A DNA stretch of 64,000 nt from Enterobacter pseudoroggenkampii (GCF_026420145.1 NZ_JAPMLV010000001.1:2170001-2234000), one strand, 5' to 3'. Counted from the first letter of the stretch, positions 41,811-51,910 are shown. Numbers and translations are program-made. The notes: generated by a model not told the origin, from the letters alone.

Positions 41811-42904
41811 CCATTTATTTTTTGAATGACAAAGTCGACCTCATCATCGGTCATAACTGGCGAAATTGGCAAAGAGAGTACGGAATTATGCAACATTTCT
41901 GAGACAGGTAAGGATAAATGTGAAATTTCTGAGTAAGCCTTTTGATGATGAGGAGGTATCGGATAGTGTACAAGGGTTTGTATTCCCTGATCATTCAAAT
42001 AGTTAACAAGACTATCCCTATTTACTGTTTTAATAACATATAAATGCCATACGTGTGAAACATCATTGTCAGGATGAACTGGAAGAGTAATATTTTTGTT
42101 AGTAATATTCTCTTGATATTTCTTAGCTATATCTCTTCTGCGTTTATTTTCATTATCTAAATTTGGTAATTTGACGCTTAAAAGCGCTGCCTGTAATTCA
42201 TCCAGTCGACTATTTACCCCTTTATAGAGATTTTGATATTTTACATGTGAGCCATAATTACGAAGAGCTTTTAGTGTATCTGCTAAGCCATCATCATTCG
42301 TTGTGATCGCACCAGCATCACCCAGAGCACCTAAATTTTTCCCCGGGTAGAAACTAAACGCACCTGCATCCCCCCAACTGCCTGCCTTGATTTTAAACTG
42401 CTCAGCTCCTTGTGATTGCGCACAATCCTCAAGAACTAATATATTGTTTGCAGCAGCATATTCCTGTATTTCTTTCATCGGTGAAATCTGACCGTAAAGA
42501 TGAACAGGAAGGATCACTTTTGTTTTTGTCGTAACAGCTGCTTTTATATTTTCTAGAGATAAGTTAAAAGTATTTACATCAGGTTCTACAAGTATTGGAG
42601 TTAAATTATTTTCAGATATTGCAAGAATAGAAGCAATATATGTATTAGATGGTACGATAACCTCGTCACCTTCTTGCAATTTACCCATTTCTTTCCAGGC
42701 GCGTAAAACCAACACCAGGGCTTCTAAGCCGTTCGCTACACCAATACAGTGTTTAACACCACAGTAATTAGCAAATTCAGACTCAAACTTTTGGAGATGA
42801 TTTCCCATTACATACCATCCCGAATCTAACACAGATTCGAATGCACTCATTAACTCCGCATGATAAACCTGATTTATTTTTTGAAGATCAAGAAATTTAA
42901 TCAT
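41798..42904 (-). CDS. fdtB: dTDP-3-keto-6-deoxyhexose 3-aminotransferase (FdtB-like)
   Basis: A 368-residue PLP-dependent sugar aminotransferase of the DegT/DnrJ/EryC1 family. The PLP lysine is Lys189 in [26 protein letters not shown] (about 159-167) binds the cofactor ring; [10 protein letters not shown] (about 84-93) is the family's nucleotide-sugar segment. Placed after rmlB, rmlA and fdtA it should aminate dTDP-3-keto-6-deoxygalactose to dTDP-Fuc3N. Whether the sugar is galacto (FdtB) or gluco (QdtB) depends on the isomerase. No N-acetyltransferase gene is adjacent. Confidence 0.85.
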   Translation of the reverse strand: MIKFLDLQKINQVYHAELMSAFESVLDSGWYVMGNHLQKFESEFANYCGVKHCIGVANGLEALVLVLRAWKEMGKLQEGDEVIVPSNTYIASILAISENNLTPILVEPDVNTFNLSLENIKAAVTTKTKVILPVHLYGQISPMKEIQEYAAANNILVLEDCAQSQGAEQFKIKAGSWGDAGAFSFYPGKNLGALGDAGAITTNDDGLADTLKALRNYGSHVKYQNLYKGVNSRLDELQAALLSVKLPNLDNENKRRRDIAKKYQENITNKNITLPVHPDNDVSHVWHLYVIKTVNRDSLVNYLNDQGIQTLVHYPIPPHHQKAYSEISHLSLPVSEMLHNSVLSLPISPVMTDDEVDFVIQKINGWQI

Positions 42905-42985
42905 TTAATAACACACCCTATAATTTGTACTGTATATCAAAAAGTAAATTTTTTTAATGTTGGCTTTTCACTAACCCTAGTCGTT

Positions 42986-43384
42986 TTAATTTTTGAGGTC
43001 AGTGATCGCTTTGAAAGAAGCATAGTCTCGAATATAATCACTTTCATCATAATAATCATCGGCCAGAACCATTAAGACACAATCGTCGCTGAAATCATAC
43101 ATTTCATGCCAAACCATGGGTTCGATTATTAATCCAACCGTCGGTGAATCCAAAAGCACATGCTCAACTTGTTTTCCATCATCAAGCAAGAACTTACAAG
43201 ATCCCTTAACAGGAACAGCTATTTGCGTTAGTTTTTTATGGGCATGAAAGCCTCTTCTGACGCCTGGTGTCGTATCAAACATGTAGTAGACCCGCTTGAT
43301 ATCAAGCGGTATGTCTTTTTCTTGCTCAATAACTACCAATGCACCCCTGTCATCACCTTTTTTGTTTAGCTGAATCAAATTCAT
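42986..43384 (-). CDS. fdtA: dTDP-4-keto-6-deoxyglucose 3,4-ketoisomerase (FdtA-like)
   Basis: A 132-residue cupin of the FdtA/QdtA (WxcM-like) family that moves the keto group from C4 to C3 of dTDP-4-keto-6-deoxyglucose. The catalytic pair is in GFHAHKKL (His47, His49). Arg13 (DDRGALVVIE) and His93 (MVWHEMYDF) stand where, as I recall, substitution switches the related enzyme QdtA from the gluco to the galacto product, so FdtA is preferred. It is a single-domain protein, not the FdtA-FdtC fusion seen in some bacteria. It lies 6 bp after rmlA; 81 bp separate it from fdtB. Confidence 0.85.
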   Translation of the reverse strand: MNLIQLNKKGDDRGALVVIEQEKDIPLDIKRVYYMFDTTPGVRRGFHAHKKLTQIAVPVKGSCKFLLDDGKQVEHVLLDSPTVGLIIEPMVWHEMYDFSDDCVLMVLADDYYDESDYIRDYASFKAITDLKN

Positions 43385-43390
43385 TGTATT

Positions 43391-44260
43391 TTAATGCCCT
43401 TTTACTAATTTTAATAAATACTGTCCATAATGGTTTTTTGCTAATTTAGAACCAATAGCCGTAAGGGTCTCATCATTTAACCATCCATTTCGCCAGGCAA
43501 TCTCTTCTGGACAAGCTACCATCATACCCTGACGTTTTTGAACTGTTTCGACAAAACTTCCGGCCTCAATTAAACTATCATGGGTGCCGGTATCAAGCCA
43601 TGCAAAACCGCGACCTAACAATTCGACATTTAAATTATTATTGTTAAGGTAAATTTCATTGACTGTTGTTATTTCTAACTCGCCTCTTGCCGACGGTTTT
43701 ATATTTTTTGCAATATCAATGACGTTATTGTCATAAAAATAGAGTCCCGTCACCGCCCAATTAGACTTAGGCTGAGCTGGTTTTTCCTCTATACTTATTG
43801 CCTTGAAATCACTATTAAATTCAACCACACCGAACCGCTGTGGATCCATGACTTGGTAGCCGAAGACTGTTGCCCCACTTATTCTACTACTCGCCAGCTG
43901 TAATTTAGGTGTGAATCCTTGTCCGAAGAAAATATTATCGCCTAATACTAAACAGACTGGCTCTTGCCCAATAAAATTCTCACCTATAATGAAGGCCTGT
44001 GCCAAACCATCAGGATTTGGTTGAATAGCGTAACTCAAATTAATACCAAATTGACTGCCATCCCCCAAAAGTCTTACAAAACCGCTCTGATCTTCAGGTG
44101 TTGTTATTATAAGTATATCTTTGATACCTGCCAGCATTAAAACGGACAAGGGATAATAAATCATTGGTTTATCATAAACGGGAAGAAGTTGTTTAGATAC
44201 TCCCAAAGTTACAGGATACAGCCTGGTACCAGAGCCACCAGCGAGAATTATACCCTTCAT
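43391..44260 (-). CDS. rmlA: Glucose-1-phosphate thymidylyltransferase
   Basis: A 289-residue nucleotidyltransferase that joins glucose 1-phosphate and dTTP into dTDP-glucose. The N-terminal signature [20 protein letters not shown] and [10 protein letters not shown] are intact, as is VLGDNIFFG. The RmlB product is used here for an amino sugar rather than rhamnose, since rmlC and rmlD are not in the cluster. AT-rich codon use contrasts with most of rmlB, which it overlaps by 4 bp. Confidence 0.95.
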   Translation of the reverse strand: MKGIILAGGSGTRLYPVTLGVSKQLLPVYDKPMIYYPLSVLMLAGIKDILIITTPEDQSGFVRLLGDGSQFGINLSYAIQPNPDGLAQAFIIGENFIGQEPVCLVLGDNIFFGQGFTPKLQLASSRISGATVFGYQVMDPQRFGVVEFNSDFKAISIEEKPAQPKSNWAVTGLYFYDNNVIDIAKNIKPSARGELEITTVNEIYLNNNNLNVELLGRGFAWLDTGTHDSLIEAGSFVETVQKRQGMMVACPEEIAWRNGWLNDETLTAIGSKLAKNHYGQYLLKLVKGH

Positions 44261-45342
44261 TCATTATCTCCATATTGTTTTGATAACCAAGATGTGTAAG
44301 CACCACTTTTCACATTATTGATCCACCCTTGATTATTGAGATACCATTCAACCGTTTTACGAATGCCACTGTAAAAAGTCTCTTGTGGTTTCCAGCCTAA
44401 TTCTTCAGCTATTTTGTGCGCATCGATTGCATATCTTCTGTCATGGCCTGGGCGATCAGCTACATAACGGATCTGACTGCGGTAAGATGTCCCTTTAGGT
44501 ACAATTTCATCCAACAGATCGCAAATCGTATGGACCACGTCCAGGTTCTGCTTCTCGTTATGGCCGCCAATGTTGTATGTTTCACCCGGTTTCCCTTGAG
44601 TGACAACGGTGTAGAGTGCACGCGCATGATCTTCTACATACAGCCAGTCACGGATTTGATCGCCTTTACCGTAAATTGGCAGAGCTTTACCTTCCAGCGC
44701 ATTCAGAATAACCAACGGGATCAGTTTTTCCGGGAAATGGTACGGGCCGTAGTTATTCGAACAGTTGGTGACGATAGTCGGGAAACCGTAGGTACGAAGC
44801 CAGGCACGCACGAGATGGTCACTGGAGGCTTTCGACGCTGAATACGGGCTGCTTGGTGCATACGCGGTGGTTTCTGTGAAGAGTGGCAGCTCAGTTGATT
44901 CCGGATGTTCATCAGGATGCGGTAAATCACCATACACTTCGTCGGTAGAGATGTGATGGAAACGAAACGTTTTCTTCGCCTGCTCATCCAACGTAGACCA
45001 GTACGCTCGAGCGGCTTCCAGAAGCACATAGGTGCCGACGATATTGGTTTCGATAAACGCAGCCGGGCCGGTAATTGAACGATCGACGTGACTTTCAGCT
45101 GCCAGGTGCATCACCGCATCAGGCTTGTGTTTTGCGAAAATGCGATCCATAGCGTCTTTGTCGCAAATATCTGCATGTTCAAAGGCATAGCGGTCGCTTT
45201 CGCTGACTTCACTAAGCGACTCAAGATTACCGGCATAGGTCAGCTTATCCACATTGACGACGTCGTCCTGGGTATTTTTAATAATATGTCGTACAACTGC
45301 TGAGCCGATAAAGCCGGCACCGCCCGTCACAAGAATTTTCAC
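44257..45342 (-). CDS. rmlB: dTDP-glucose 4,6-dehydratase
   Basis: A 361-residue extended short-chain dehydrogenase producing dTDP-4-keto-6-deoxyglucose. [15 protein letters not shown] binds [12 protein letters not shown] holds the catalytic Asp-Glu, and [12 protein letters not shown] the YxxxK pair. The GTG at 45342 is chosen as start: it gives the E. coli length and N-terminus, with GGAAC upstream; the frame is open to 45399. Codon use over most of the gene is like the chromosomal backbone, but the last 150-250 bases are AT-rich like rmlA, which points to a recombination joint inside the gene. Confidence 0.95.
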   Translation of the reverse strand: MKILVTGGAGFIGSAVVRHIIKNTQDDVVNVDKLTYAGNLESLSEVSESDRYAFEHADICDKDAMDRIFAKHKPDAVMHLAAESHVDRSITGPAAFIETNIVGTYVLLEAARAYWSTLDEQAKKTFRFHHISTDEVYGDLPHPDEHPESTELPLFTETTAYAPSSPYSASKASSDHLVRAWLRTYGFPTIVTNCSNNYGPYHFPEKLIPLVILNALEGKALPIYGKGDQIRDWLYVEDHARALYTVVTQGKPGETYNIGGHNEKQNLDVVHTICDLLDEIVPKGTSYRSQIRYVADRPGHDRRYAIDAHKIAEELGWKPQETFYSGIRKTVEWYLNNQGWINNVKSGAYTSWLSKQYGDNE

Positions 45343-45422
45343 GTTATCTGTTCCGTCTGTTGGAAATGTCTGGATACTGACGCTCTGAAACCTGACCATT
45401 TAGAAACGTTTCAGAAATTGAG

Positions 45423-45461
45423 CACGCTACCGCCCCTGGCTTAACAGCTACCAGTGTACTG
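45423..45461 (-). promoter_or_regulatory. JUMPstart element with ops site
   Basis: On the minus strand this 39-bp element ends with ops, GGCGGTAGCGTG (45423-45434), preceded by TGGTAGCTGTTAAGCC. ops pauses RNA polymerase and recruits RfaH, which suppresses termination through long polysaccharide operons. It lies 81 bp upstream of the rmlB start codon. The 353-bp gap between galF and rmlB holds this element and the galF terminator; no promoter was identified with confidence. Confidence 0.95.
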
Positions 45462-45615
45462 AGCGGTGTTTGATTAAATGATTTTTCTTGTCTGGATACA
45501 GACAAAAACTGGCGTTAATTGTCGTCCTAAACGACCTTAGAAACAAGCACAAATCGCTACAAACCTGCTCAGGCTTGAATCAGATAACTCAATGTTATCA
45601 TTAGTATTAATAACG

Positions 45616-45671
45616 AAAAACGGCAGTCATCATTATGGATATGCTTCAACACACCTTAATGATGACTGCCG
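45616..45671 (-). terminator. galF terminator with long loop
   Basis: Perfect 15-bp arms CGGCAGTCATCATTA and TAATGATGACTGCCG, separated by 21 bases and followed on the minus strand by five T residues. It sits 25 bp past the galF stop codon. Confidence 0.85.
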
Positions 45672-45695
45672 CTGGTTCAAGCCGTGGCAGGAATA

Positions 45696-46595
45696 TCAGT
45701 CGTTATTAGCCAGCAACTTTTCAATACGGCTTCTGAACTTCGCCCCTTCTTTCAGGTTACGCAGCCCATAATTTACAAACGCCTGCATATACCCCATTTT
45801 CTTACCGCAGTCATAGCTATCGCCGGTCATCAGCATGGCGTCCACGGACTGCTTCTTCGCTAACTCAGCAATCGCGTCGGTCAGTTGGATGCGGTCCCAG
45901 GCGCCTGGCTCGGTTTTTTCAAGTTCCGCCCATATATCTGCGTTCAGAACATAACGGCCAACCGCCATCAGGTCCGAATCAAGCGTCTGTGGCTGATCCG
46001 GTTTTTCAATGAACTCGACGATGCGGCTCACCTGCCCTTCCGTCTCAAGCGCTTCTTTCGTCTGAATTACGGAGTACTCAGAGAGATCGCCTTTCATGCG
46101 TTTAGCCAGGACCTGGCTACGCCCTGTTTCATTGAAACGTGCCACCATTGCCGCCAGGTTGTAACGTAGCGGATCGGCAGAAGCGTTATCAATGATGATG
46201 TCCGGCAGCACAACGATGAACGGGTTATCGCCCACCACTGGACGGGCACACAAAATCGAGTGGCCGAGACCCAGCGGCTGCGCCTGGCGCACGTTCATAA
46301 TAGTCACGCCTGGAGGACAAATAGACTGAACTTCCGCTAGCAGCTGGCGTTTGACTCGCTGCTCCAGCAACGCTTCGAGTTCGTAAGAGGTGTCGAAGTG
46401 GTTTTCAACCGCGTTCTTAGACGAGTGGGTAACCAGGACGATTTCTTTGATCCCTGCAGCAACAATCTCATCGACAATGTACTGAATCATTGGCTTATCG
46501 ACGATCGGCAGCATCTCTTTTGGAATGGCTTTTGTGGCTGGCAGCATATGCATGCCCAGACCTGCTACCGGAATGACTGCTTTCAAATTGATCAT
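45696..46595 (-). CDS. galF: GalF, UDP-glucose pyrophosphorylase-like protein
   Basis: A 299-residue homologue of GalU with the nucleotidyltransferase pattern [20 protein letters not shown] (residues about 8-27). The GalU loop GLGTRxLP is altered to GLGMHMLP, the change that marks GalF; it is thought to have low activity and modulate GalU. It borders O-antigen clusters in enterics. ATG 46595 is preceded by GGAAGAG; an ATG 12 bases upstream is in frame. The upstream 215 bp (46596-46810) contain its promoter region. Confidence 0.95.
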   Translation of the reverse strand: MINLKAVIPVAGLGMHMLPATKAIPKEMLPIVDKPMIQYIVDEIVAAGIKEIVLVTHSSKNAVENHFDTSYELEALLEQRVKRQLLAEVQSICPPGVTIMNVRQAQPLGLGHSILCARPVVGDNPFIVVLPDIIIDNASADPLRYNLAAMVARFNETGRSQVLAKRMKGDLSEYSVIQTKEALETEGQVSRIVEFIEKPDQPQTLDSDLMAVGRYVLNADIWAELEKTEPGAWDRIQLTDAIAELAKKQSVDAMLMTGDSYDCGKKMGYMQAFVNYGLRNLKEGAKFRSRIEKLLANND

Positions 46596-46810
46596 TATCT
46601 CTTCCACCTTAAAATGGTTGACGAAGTATAAACCGTGTCAGGAAAAATGCCTGATAAAGAAAGTCTACTGCGTCGAATGCAAATCACGTTTAGTTCAGAA
46701 CGCTGATTACTTAAGTTCATTACGCTATAAGTGTGACCCAGAATCGTCAAAAACCCTATCAATAAAGAAGCCGTAGAGTCTGTTTCCGACAAATCCCAGA
46801 TCAGCAGCCG

Positions 46811-47806
46811 CTATTCAGAAACGAACGTGATGTCATCTTTCTTCTCATGAACGAACTCATACTTCAACGTACGGTCCAGCCCTTGAGATAAGGTATAAGG
46901 CGCTTTAAAACCTGATGTGTGTACTTTCGTGGCATCAAATTGAGTGGTGGCACAGAATTTTTTGACACGAACGGAACTGATCGCATACTTTTTACCAGTC
47001 ACTTTGCTAAGAATATCAAAACAAAAGCCACCAAGCATACCTAAAGGATAAGGGAGATGAACTGATGGGATTTTTTTGCTAAGGCTCTTTTCCACCTCAG
47101 CAACCAGCTGATTCATATTCAGATCGGGCTTATCGACATAATTGTATACATCGTAGCCAGGTTTGACGTTGCTCAATCGGAATTTGATAAACTCCACAAT
47201 ATTGCCGACATAAGCCATGGACTTGTAGTTAGTTCCGGCCCCCACCATTGCGAATTTGCCACCCGCAATTTGCTTAAGAAGATTGAAGACATTGCCACGA
47301 TTGCGTTCACCAAAAATGACCGTTGGACGAACAATTGTCAGAGATCGCTCTTCTGGAGCTTTGTTGAACCATTCACGCAGCACCTCTTCCGCCTGCCACT
47401 TACTTTTACCATAGTGGTTAAAAGGATCGTGCGGGTGAGATTCGTCAGGATTGACTTTATTGAGACCATAAACAGCAACTGAGCTGGTAAAAATAATGTT
47501 CTTAACATTATTTTTTTCCATCGCTGCCAGTACATTACGTGTACCCTGAACGTTTACATCATAGTAGAGCGACGTTGGGCTGACATCATCACGATGCTCG
47601 GCGGCGAGCAATACCACCGTGTCGAAACCGGCAAGCGCCTGATCGAGTTGCTCCTGATTACGTACATCTCCGGAAACAGTAATCTCAGGGTAGAAATGGC
47701 TTTGCTGTTTGTCGAAGTTGGTGACATCAAACTCAGCCTTAGAAATCTCGATCAAACGAGTCCCAACGAAGCCGGACGCGCCAATAAACAAAACTTTATC
47801 GTTCAT
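46811..47806 (-). CDS. gnu: GlcNAc-PP-undecaprenol 4-epimerase Gnu
   Basis: A 331-residue short-chain dehydrogenase. FIGASGFVGTRLIE binds NAD, TSSVAVYGLNKVNPDESHPH and YGKSKWQAEEVL (YxxxK) form the active site. The sequence is very close to Gnu (Z3206) of E. coli O157, which converts undecaprenyl-PP-GlcNAc made by WecA into undecaprenyl-PP-GalNAc. The place between galF and wcaM is the one known for gnu. Its presence suggests that the O-unit starts with GalNAc, though gnu can be retained in strains that do not need it. Confidence 0.92.
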   Translation of the reverse strand: MNDKVLFIGASGFVGTRLIEISKAEFDVTNFDKQQSHFYPEITVSGDVRNQEQLDQALAGFDTVVLLAAEHRDDVSPTSLYYDVNVQGTRNVLAAMEKNNVKNIIFTSSVAVYGLNKVNPDESHPHDPFNHYGKSKWQAEEVLREWFNKAPEERSLTIVRPTVIFGERNRGNVFNLLKQIAGGKFAMVGAGTNYKSMAYVGNIVEFIKFRLSNVKPGYDVYNYVDKPDLNMNQLVAEVEKSLSKKIPSVHLPYPLGMLGGFCFDILSKVTGKKYAISSVRVKKFCATTQFDATKVHTSGFKAPYTLSQGLDRTLKYEFVHEKKDDITFVSE

Positions 47807-47985
47807 AAACCACTCAGTGCATTTGTGTTTGGCAAACCTCCGGTAATCTCTGCATTCCCTGAGGTATCGCTAATGATAAGACAGAACTGACGAAAATGTG
47901 GCACGGATTATAAACCCTAAAATCGCTGAGTTCAGTAACAAATTTTAGGGGTTACCGCGCACTCAATGAGATATGATGTCAAGAC

Positions 47986-49383
47986 TTACTTCCTGAAGGA
48001 AGGAAGCGCAAAGTTCAGCCTTTCCACATTCACCACCTGCTGGTCGACACGGTCAATATCCACCGAGCTTTGCCCCTTCTCATTAACGGCTTTTATGTTC
48101 GCCAGCGACAGCAGCGTCTCGTCTTTCGCCATAAATTTACCCCGCACATCCTTGCGCAGGTCGAAGTTGATCTTCAGGGCGGGCCCTACAGCGGCTTCCT
48201 GCATCACATTGATGTTGCGTAAAAAAAGATGTTGCGGCTTGTTGTGCAGTTCAAGCGTAGCACGCTGCATATCCACGTTGGTTATCGCCACAAACGAGGT
48301 CGCGTTACCGGATGAAATCTGTATTCCACGCAATTTATAGGCAAGCTGGCGGTTATCGAGGCGAATATTGTTGAGCTTGAAGTTCTGCGGGATGGACAAA
48401 TAATCGCCTTTTATCACCCCATAGCCAATTAACATTCCGGCACTGTTCACCATATCGACATTATCAATAATGAAATTATCACAGCCATAAATGGCCACCG
48501 TGGCGTTGTCTATTCCCGCCTTTTTACTGAAGTCGGGAGTAATATTTTTGGCCTTAATATTGCGGATAACAAAATGTTTGCCGTTTTCAACATGCACCAG
48601 CTGGCGACAGTTGCTGCCGGTAATGTTGGCCACCACGAAGTTCTTGACGGTTTGCTTCTCCGGATAGTCATTATCGTAGGTGCTGCCGGCGAGGCCAATG
48701 CCGATGCCCCAGTTGATCTTGCCGTTGGTGCAGTTGATGTTGTCGATGACATGATCGGAGATCAGGATATTGCGATCGTTGATGGCGACGTTCCACTCGA
48801 TCGCATCGCCCTGCAGGTGACTAAATTTGCTGTTGGTGATGCGCGCTCCGTCCACCTGGTTATGGAAACCCTGACGCAGGATGGCGTAGTTGGCCTGGCT
48901 TACGCTGATGTTATCAATCAGCAAATTGCGCATCACGCTGGGTTTCTTGCCGCCGATGTAGATCTGCGTCACCGGGCCAAACCCGCTCATGGCCAGCCCT
49001 TTGATAACGCAGTCAGAGCCGCGAACGTCGAGCGTAATGTTCTCCGTGCGGCCCCCTCCTTCACCTATCACTTTGCTGCCTTCCTGAAGCACAAAGCGGC
49101 CGCGCCCGTTACCGGTTAACGCCCCGCGGATCAGCAGCGTTTTACCGTCGGGAATGAAAATACCCGTGTTGATGTTTTCGCAGGTGAGCCCGGCAGGGAC
49201 CACAACCGTGTCGCCATCAGTAAACGCCTGCTTAAAGGCGGCGATCCAGTCGTTGTTATTGTACTGATTAACAGAGACCGTTTTTCCAGCAGCCGCTCGC
49301 GCAATGCGTGACGACAGCAGCGGCGTGGCCGCCAGAACGGACAGAGAAGAGACAAAGGTGCGTCGGGTAATCTTTTTCAGCAT
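47986..49383 (-). CDS. wcaM: Colanic acid biosynthesis protein WcaM
   Basis: A 465-residue protein predicted to fold as a right-handed beta-helix (repeated N-x-N-I/V turns such as [21 protein letters not shown]). The N-terminus [19 protein letters not shown] looks like a twin-arginine signal, so export to the periplasm is likely. The function in colanic acid synthesis is not established. Last gene of the wca operon; 12 bp after wcaL. The 179 bases from here to gnu contain no other gene. Confidence 0.94.
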   Translation of the reverse strand: MLKKITRRTFVSSLSVLAATPLLSSRIARAAAGKTVSVNQYNNNDWIAAFKQAFTDGDTVVVPAGLTCENINTGIFIPDGKTLLIRGALTGNGRGRFVLQEGSKVIGEGGGRTENITLDVRGSDCVIKGLAMSGFGPVTQIYIGGKKPSVMRNLLIDNISVSQANYAILRQGFHNQVDGARITNSKFSHLQGDAIEWNVAINDRNILISDHVIDNINCTNGKINWGIGIGLAGSTYDNDYPEKQTVKNFVVANITGSNCRQLVHVENGKHFVIRNIKAKNITPDFSKKAGIDNATVAIYGCDNFIIDNVDMVNSAGMLIGYGVIKGDYLSIPQNFKLNNIRLDNRQLAYKLRGIQISSGNATSFVAITNVDMQRATLELHNKPQHLFLRNINVMQEAAVGPALKINFDLRKDVRGKFMAKDETLLSLANIKAVNEKGQSSVDIDRVDQQVVNVERLNFALPSFRK

Positions 49384-49395
49384 ACATCCTCGGCG

Positions 49396-50616
49396 TTACA
49401 ACGTTTGCAGCAGGCTCGCTAACTGGCGATTAATCACCTGCTGGTTAAAATCGGTTTCAACTTTTTGCCGTGCATTATGAAGCAAGGGCTCTAGCGTCTG
49501 CTGGTCGATGTCGCTGAAGGCAGCTAATCGGTCCGCAAGGGCTATCGCGTTATTCTCCGGCACCAGCCAGCCGGAATGGTCAGACTTAATCAGCTCCGGG
49601 ATCCCGCTGTGCAGGGTCGATACCACAGGAATACCTACGGCCATCGCCTCCATCAGCGCCACCGGAATGCCTTCCATATCACCATCGGCACCCGTTACGG
49701 AGGGCAGCAGAAACACATCTGCCTCGTCGAGCATGGCCTTGACCTCGTGGCTCGGCTTGAAGCCGGGCATCTCTACGACATCTTCCAGCTGATACTGTTC
49801 GATAAGCGTGCGCAGACGACGCTCCCACGGCCCAATCCCGAGAATGCGGTAGTGGAAATCCACCCCGCGCGCTTTCAGCTGGCGGCAGGCTTCAATCGCC
49901 ACATGCAGCCCTTTCTTCTCGGTCAGACGCGCGACGGAGATGATCTGCAGCGGTGTTCCCGGCACCTTTACAGGACGACGCGTGAAGCGCGTTAAATCCA
50001 CGCCCATACGCGAAACGGCAATTTTCTCTCCCGGACAGCCCATGTTTTTCAGCCGTCCGGCCCACAGGTCGCTGATCGGCAGCATCATGTCGCCGCGTCG
50101 GAAAAGCTGCTGATACTCCGGGGTGTAGTGGTTAAGCACTTCACGGCTGGAGATGTCGATACCGTGGAAGATGGTCGCAATTTTACCGTCAATCACCCCC
50201 AGTTCACGCAGCTTCGCGGCGGTGACGCCCGCCGGGCCAAAGTGGGCGATAAACACGTCGGCACGATACGGCTGCGCCGTTTGCCCGCAGATGGCCGACA
50301 GGATCAGATTGCGTGACTCCGCCCCATAGCGGGAAACATTCAGCGCCCGCCACGTCGATGCGCGGTGGATCCCGCGTAAGGTCTGGCTGGCCCGGTGGCG
50401 CAGCTTGCTCAGCTTCCCGGACGGCTCATCCTGCAGCCAGCGGGTTTTCGCCTCCAGCCCATACTGGGTATACGCCGCATGGGTGTTTTGGGTATCGCCC
50501 TTTTGCAGGGCGATAATCTCCACGTCATATCCCATATCGATAAACGCGGTGATTTGGTTCAGAACAAACGTTTCGGACGACAGCGGAAATTTCAGTAAGA
50601 AGAAACCAACCTTCAT
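49396..50616 (-). CDS. wcaL: Colanic acid glycosyltransferase WcaL
   Basis: A 406-residue GT-B transferase of family 4: start KVGFFLLKFPLSSETFVLNQ, donor domain with SVARLTEKKGLHVAIEACRQ and the EGIPVALMEAMAVGIPVVST signature. It adds one sugar of the colanic acid repeat. Overlaps wcaK by 4 bp. Confidence 0.94.
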   Translation of the reverse strand: MKVGFFLLKFPLSSETFVLNQITAFIDMGYDVEIIALQKGDTQNTHAAYTQYGLEAKTRWLQDEPSGKLSKLRHRASQTLRGIHRASTWRALNVSRYGAESRNLILSAICGQTAQPYRADVFIAHFGPAGVTAAKLRELGVIDGKIATIFHGIDISSREVLNHYTPEYQQLFRRGDMMLPISDLWAGRLKNMGCPGEKIAVSRMGVDLTRFTRRPVKVPGTPLQIISVARLTEKKGLHVAIEACRQLKARGVDFHYRILGIGPWERRLRTLIEQYQLEDVVEMPGFKPSHEVKAMLDEADVFLLPSVTGADGDMEGIPVALMEAMAVGIPVVSTLHSGIPELIKSDHSGWLVPENNAIALADRLAAFSDIDQQTLEPLLHNARQKVETDFNQQVINRQLASLLQTL

Positions 50617-51893
50617 TTCCCCTCCCGTACGCGATCGAGTACCGATTTCACCATCCCAATGCCCTTCTCGCGCTCGGCTTTCACCGCCACCGCCAGACGT
50701 TCATTGATCGCAGGCAGTTGGCCGAGCGTGTCCCCCACCATCGCACCGAGCGATCCGTCCAGCAGATGACGAATATCCACCGCCATTTCCGGCATACCGA
50801 GTTGCTGCATAATCCCGGCGGACTTGTGCTCATAGTTAATGGCAATGGCCGGCGTGCCGAAGTTCATGGAGATAATGGCGGAGTGCAGACGGGTGCCCAC
50901 CGTCAGGTCGCAGGCGGAGAGCAGCTTGCCCATCTCCAGGTCGTTCAGTTCGTCCATCACCACGTGATAGCGGGACGGATCGTTCACAAGATTGCGCAGG
51001 TTCAGCGCCACCATACGGTCGTCTTTGTTGTAACTGTCGATACCGGTGCAGGTTGAGAGCGCCAGCACCTGGTAACCGCTGTCCAGCACGCGGTTCACCA
51101 CGTCGGCGAAGGCTTTCTCATACGCCGCCTGCGTCGTGCCTAAACGTTTATCAAAGGGCGCCAGCTCGCGCAGGGTGATTGCGACGGTTTTCTGTTTCGC
51201 CGCCACGTCGAGCCAGTGCTGCACCGCGTAGCTCGCCTGGAAGCTGTCTTCCTGGTGATCCACCAGCCAGGCGGTGTCCACGCCGTGCTCAACTTTCGAC
51301 GTGTCAATTTCGCTGCGCTTCATCATGTCGAGGCTGACCGACTCGCGCAGGATCAACGCATCGCAGTGGCCAAACACATAGTTCGCCAGCTGGTTAAACT
51401 GCGGATCCTGGAATGGCCCGACGCTGTGGCCAATCATAAACAGCGGTTTTTTCGCCATGAACGTGCACAGCGCATGCTCAAACTGCGGCACGCCGTAGAG
51501 ATCGACGAAGAACGAACCGCCGACCTGGATAATGGCGTCATAGCCGGACAGCAGGCGAACAAAGTCGGTAAAGCCCTGCGCGATAGCGATGTTGCGCAGC
51601 TTGCCGGTATCGGTCACACGGGAAAGCAGCACCTGGTGCTGATAGCGACGACGCAGCACTTTCTTCACGCGGCCCATCACGCCCGCGGCGTTGTTATGCT
51701 GTTTCATCTGGCTGTAGAGCGGGTCGCCCATCACCGGGCGGTTCAGTAACCAGGATGAGCTGACCGGATAACGGCTCATCACGTCCACTTCGGTCTCAGG
51801 CTTAAGGGTGTTAATTGCATCCAGTAAACCGCGCAGGATGGCGCTGTCGCCACGGTTGCCGCAGGTGTGGTTGCCAAGAATTAATAATTTCAT
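50613..51893 (-). CDS. wcaK: Pyruvyl transferase WcaK
   Basis: A 426-residue member of the polysaccharide pyruvyl transferase family. NHTCGNRGDSAILRGLLDAI is the family's N-terminal motif; GTRLHSAIISMNFGTPAIAI is its C-terminal one. It should add the pyruvate ketal to the terminal galactose of colanic acid from phosphoenolpyruvate. Between wzxC (17 bp) and wcaL (4-bp overlap). Confidence 0.95.
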   Translation of the reverse strand: MKLLILGNHTCGNRGDSAILRGLLDAINTLKPETEVDVMSRYPVSSSWLLNRPVMGDPLYSQMKQHNNAAGVMGRVKKVLRRRYQHQVLLSRVTDTGKLRNIAIAQGFTDFVRLLSGYDAIIQVGGSFFVDLYGVPQFEHALCTFMAKKPLFMIGHSVGPFQDPQFNQLANYVFGHCDALILRESVSLDMMKRSEIDTSKVEHGVDTAWLVDHQEDSFQASYAVQHWLDVAAKQKTVAITLRELAPFDKRLGTTQAAYEKAFADVVNRVLDSGYQVLALSTCTGIDSYNKDDRMVALNLRNLVNDPSRYHVVMDELNDLEMGKLLSACDLTVGTRLHSAIISMNFGTPAIAINYEHKSAGIMQQLGMPEMAVDIRHLLDGSLGAMVGDTLGQLPAINERLAVAVKAEREKGIGMVKSVLDRVREGK

Positions 51894-51910
51894 AATGGCC
51901 TCTTAAATAA

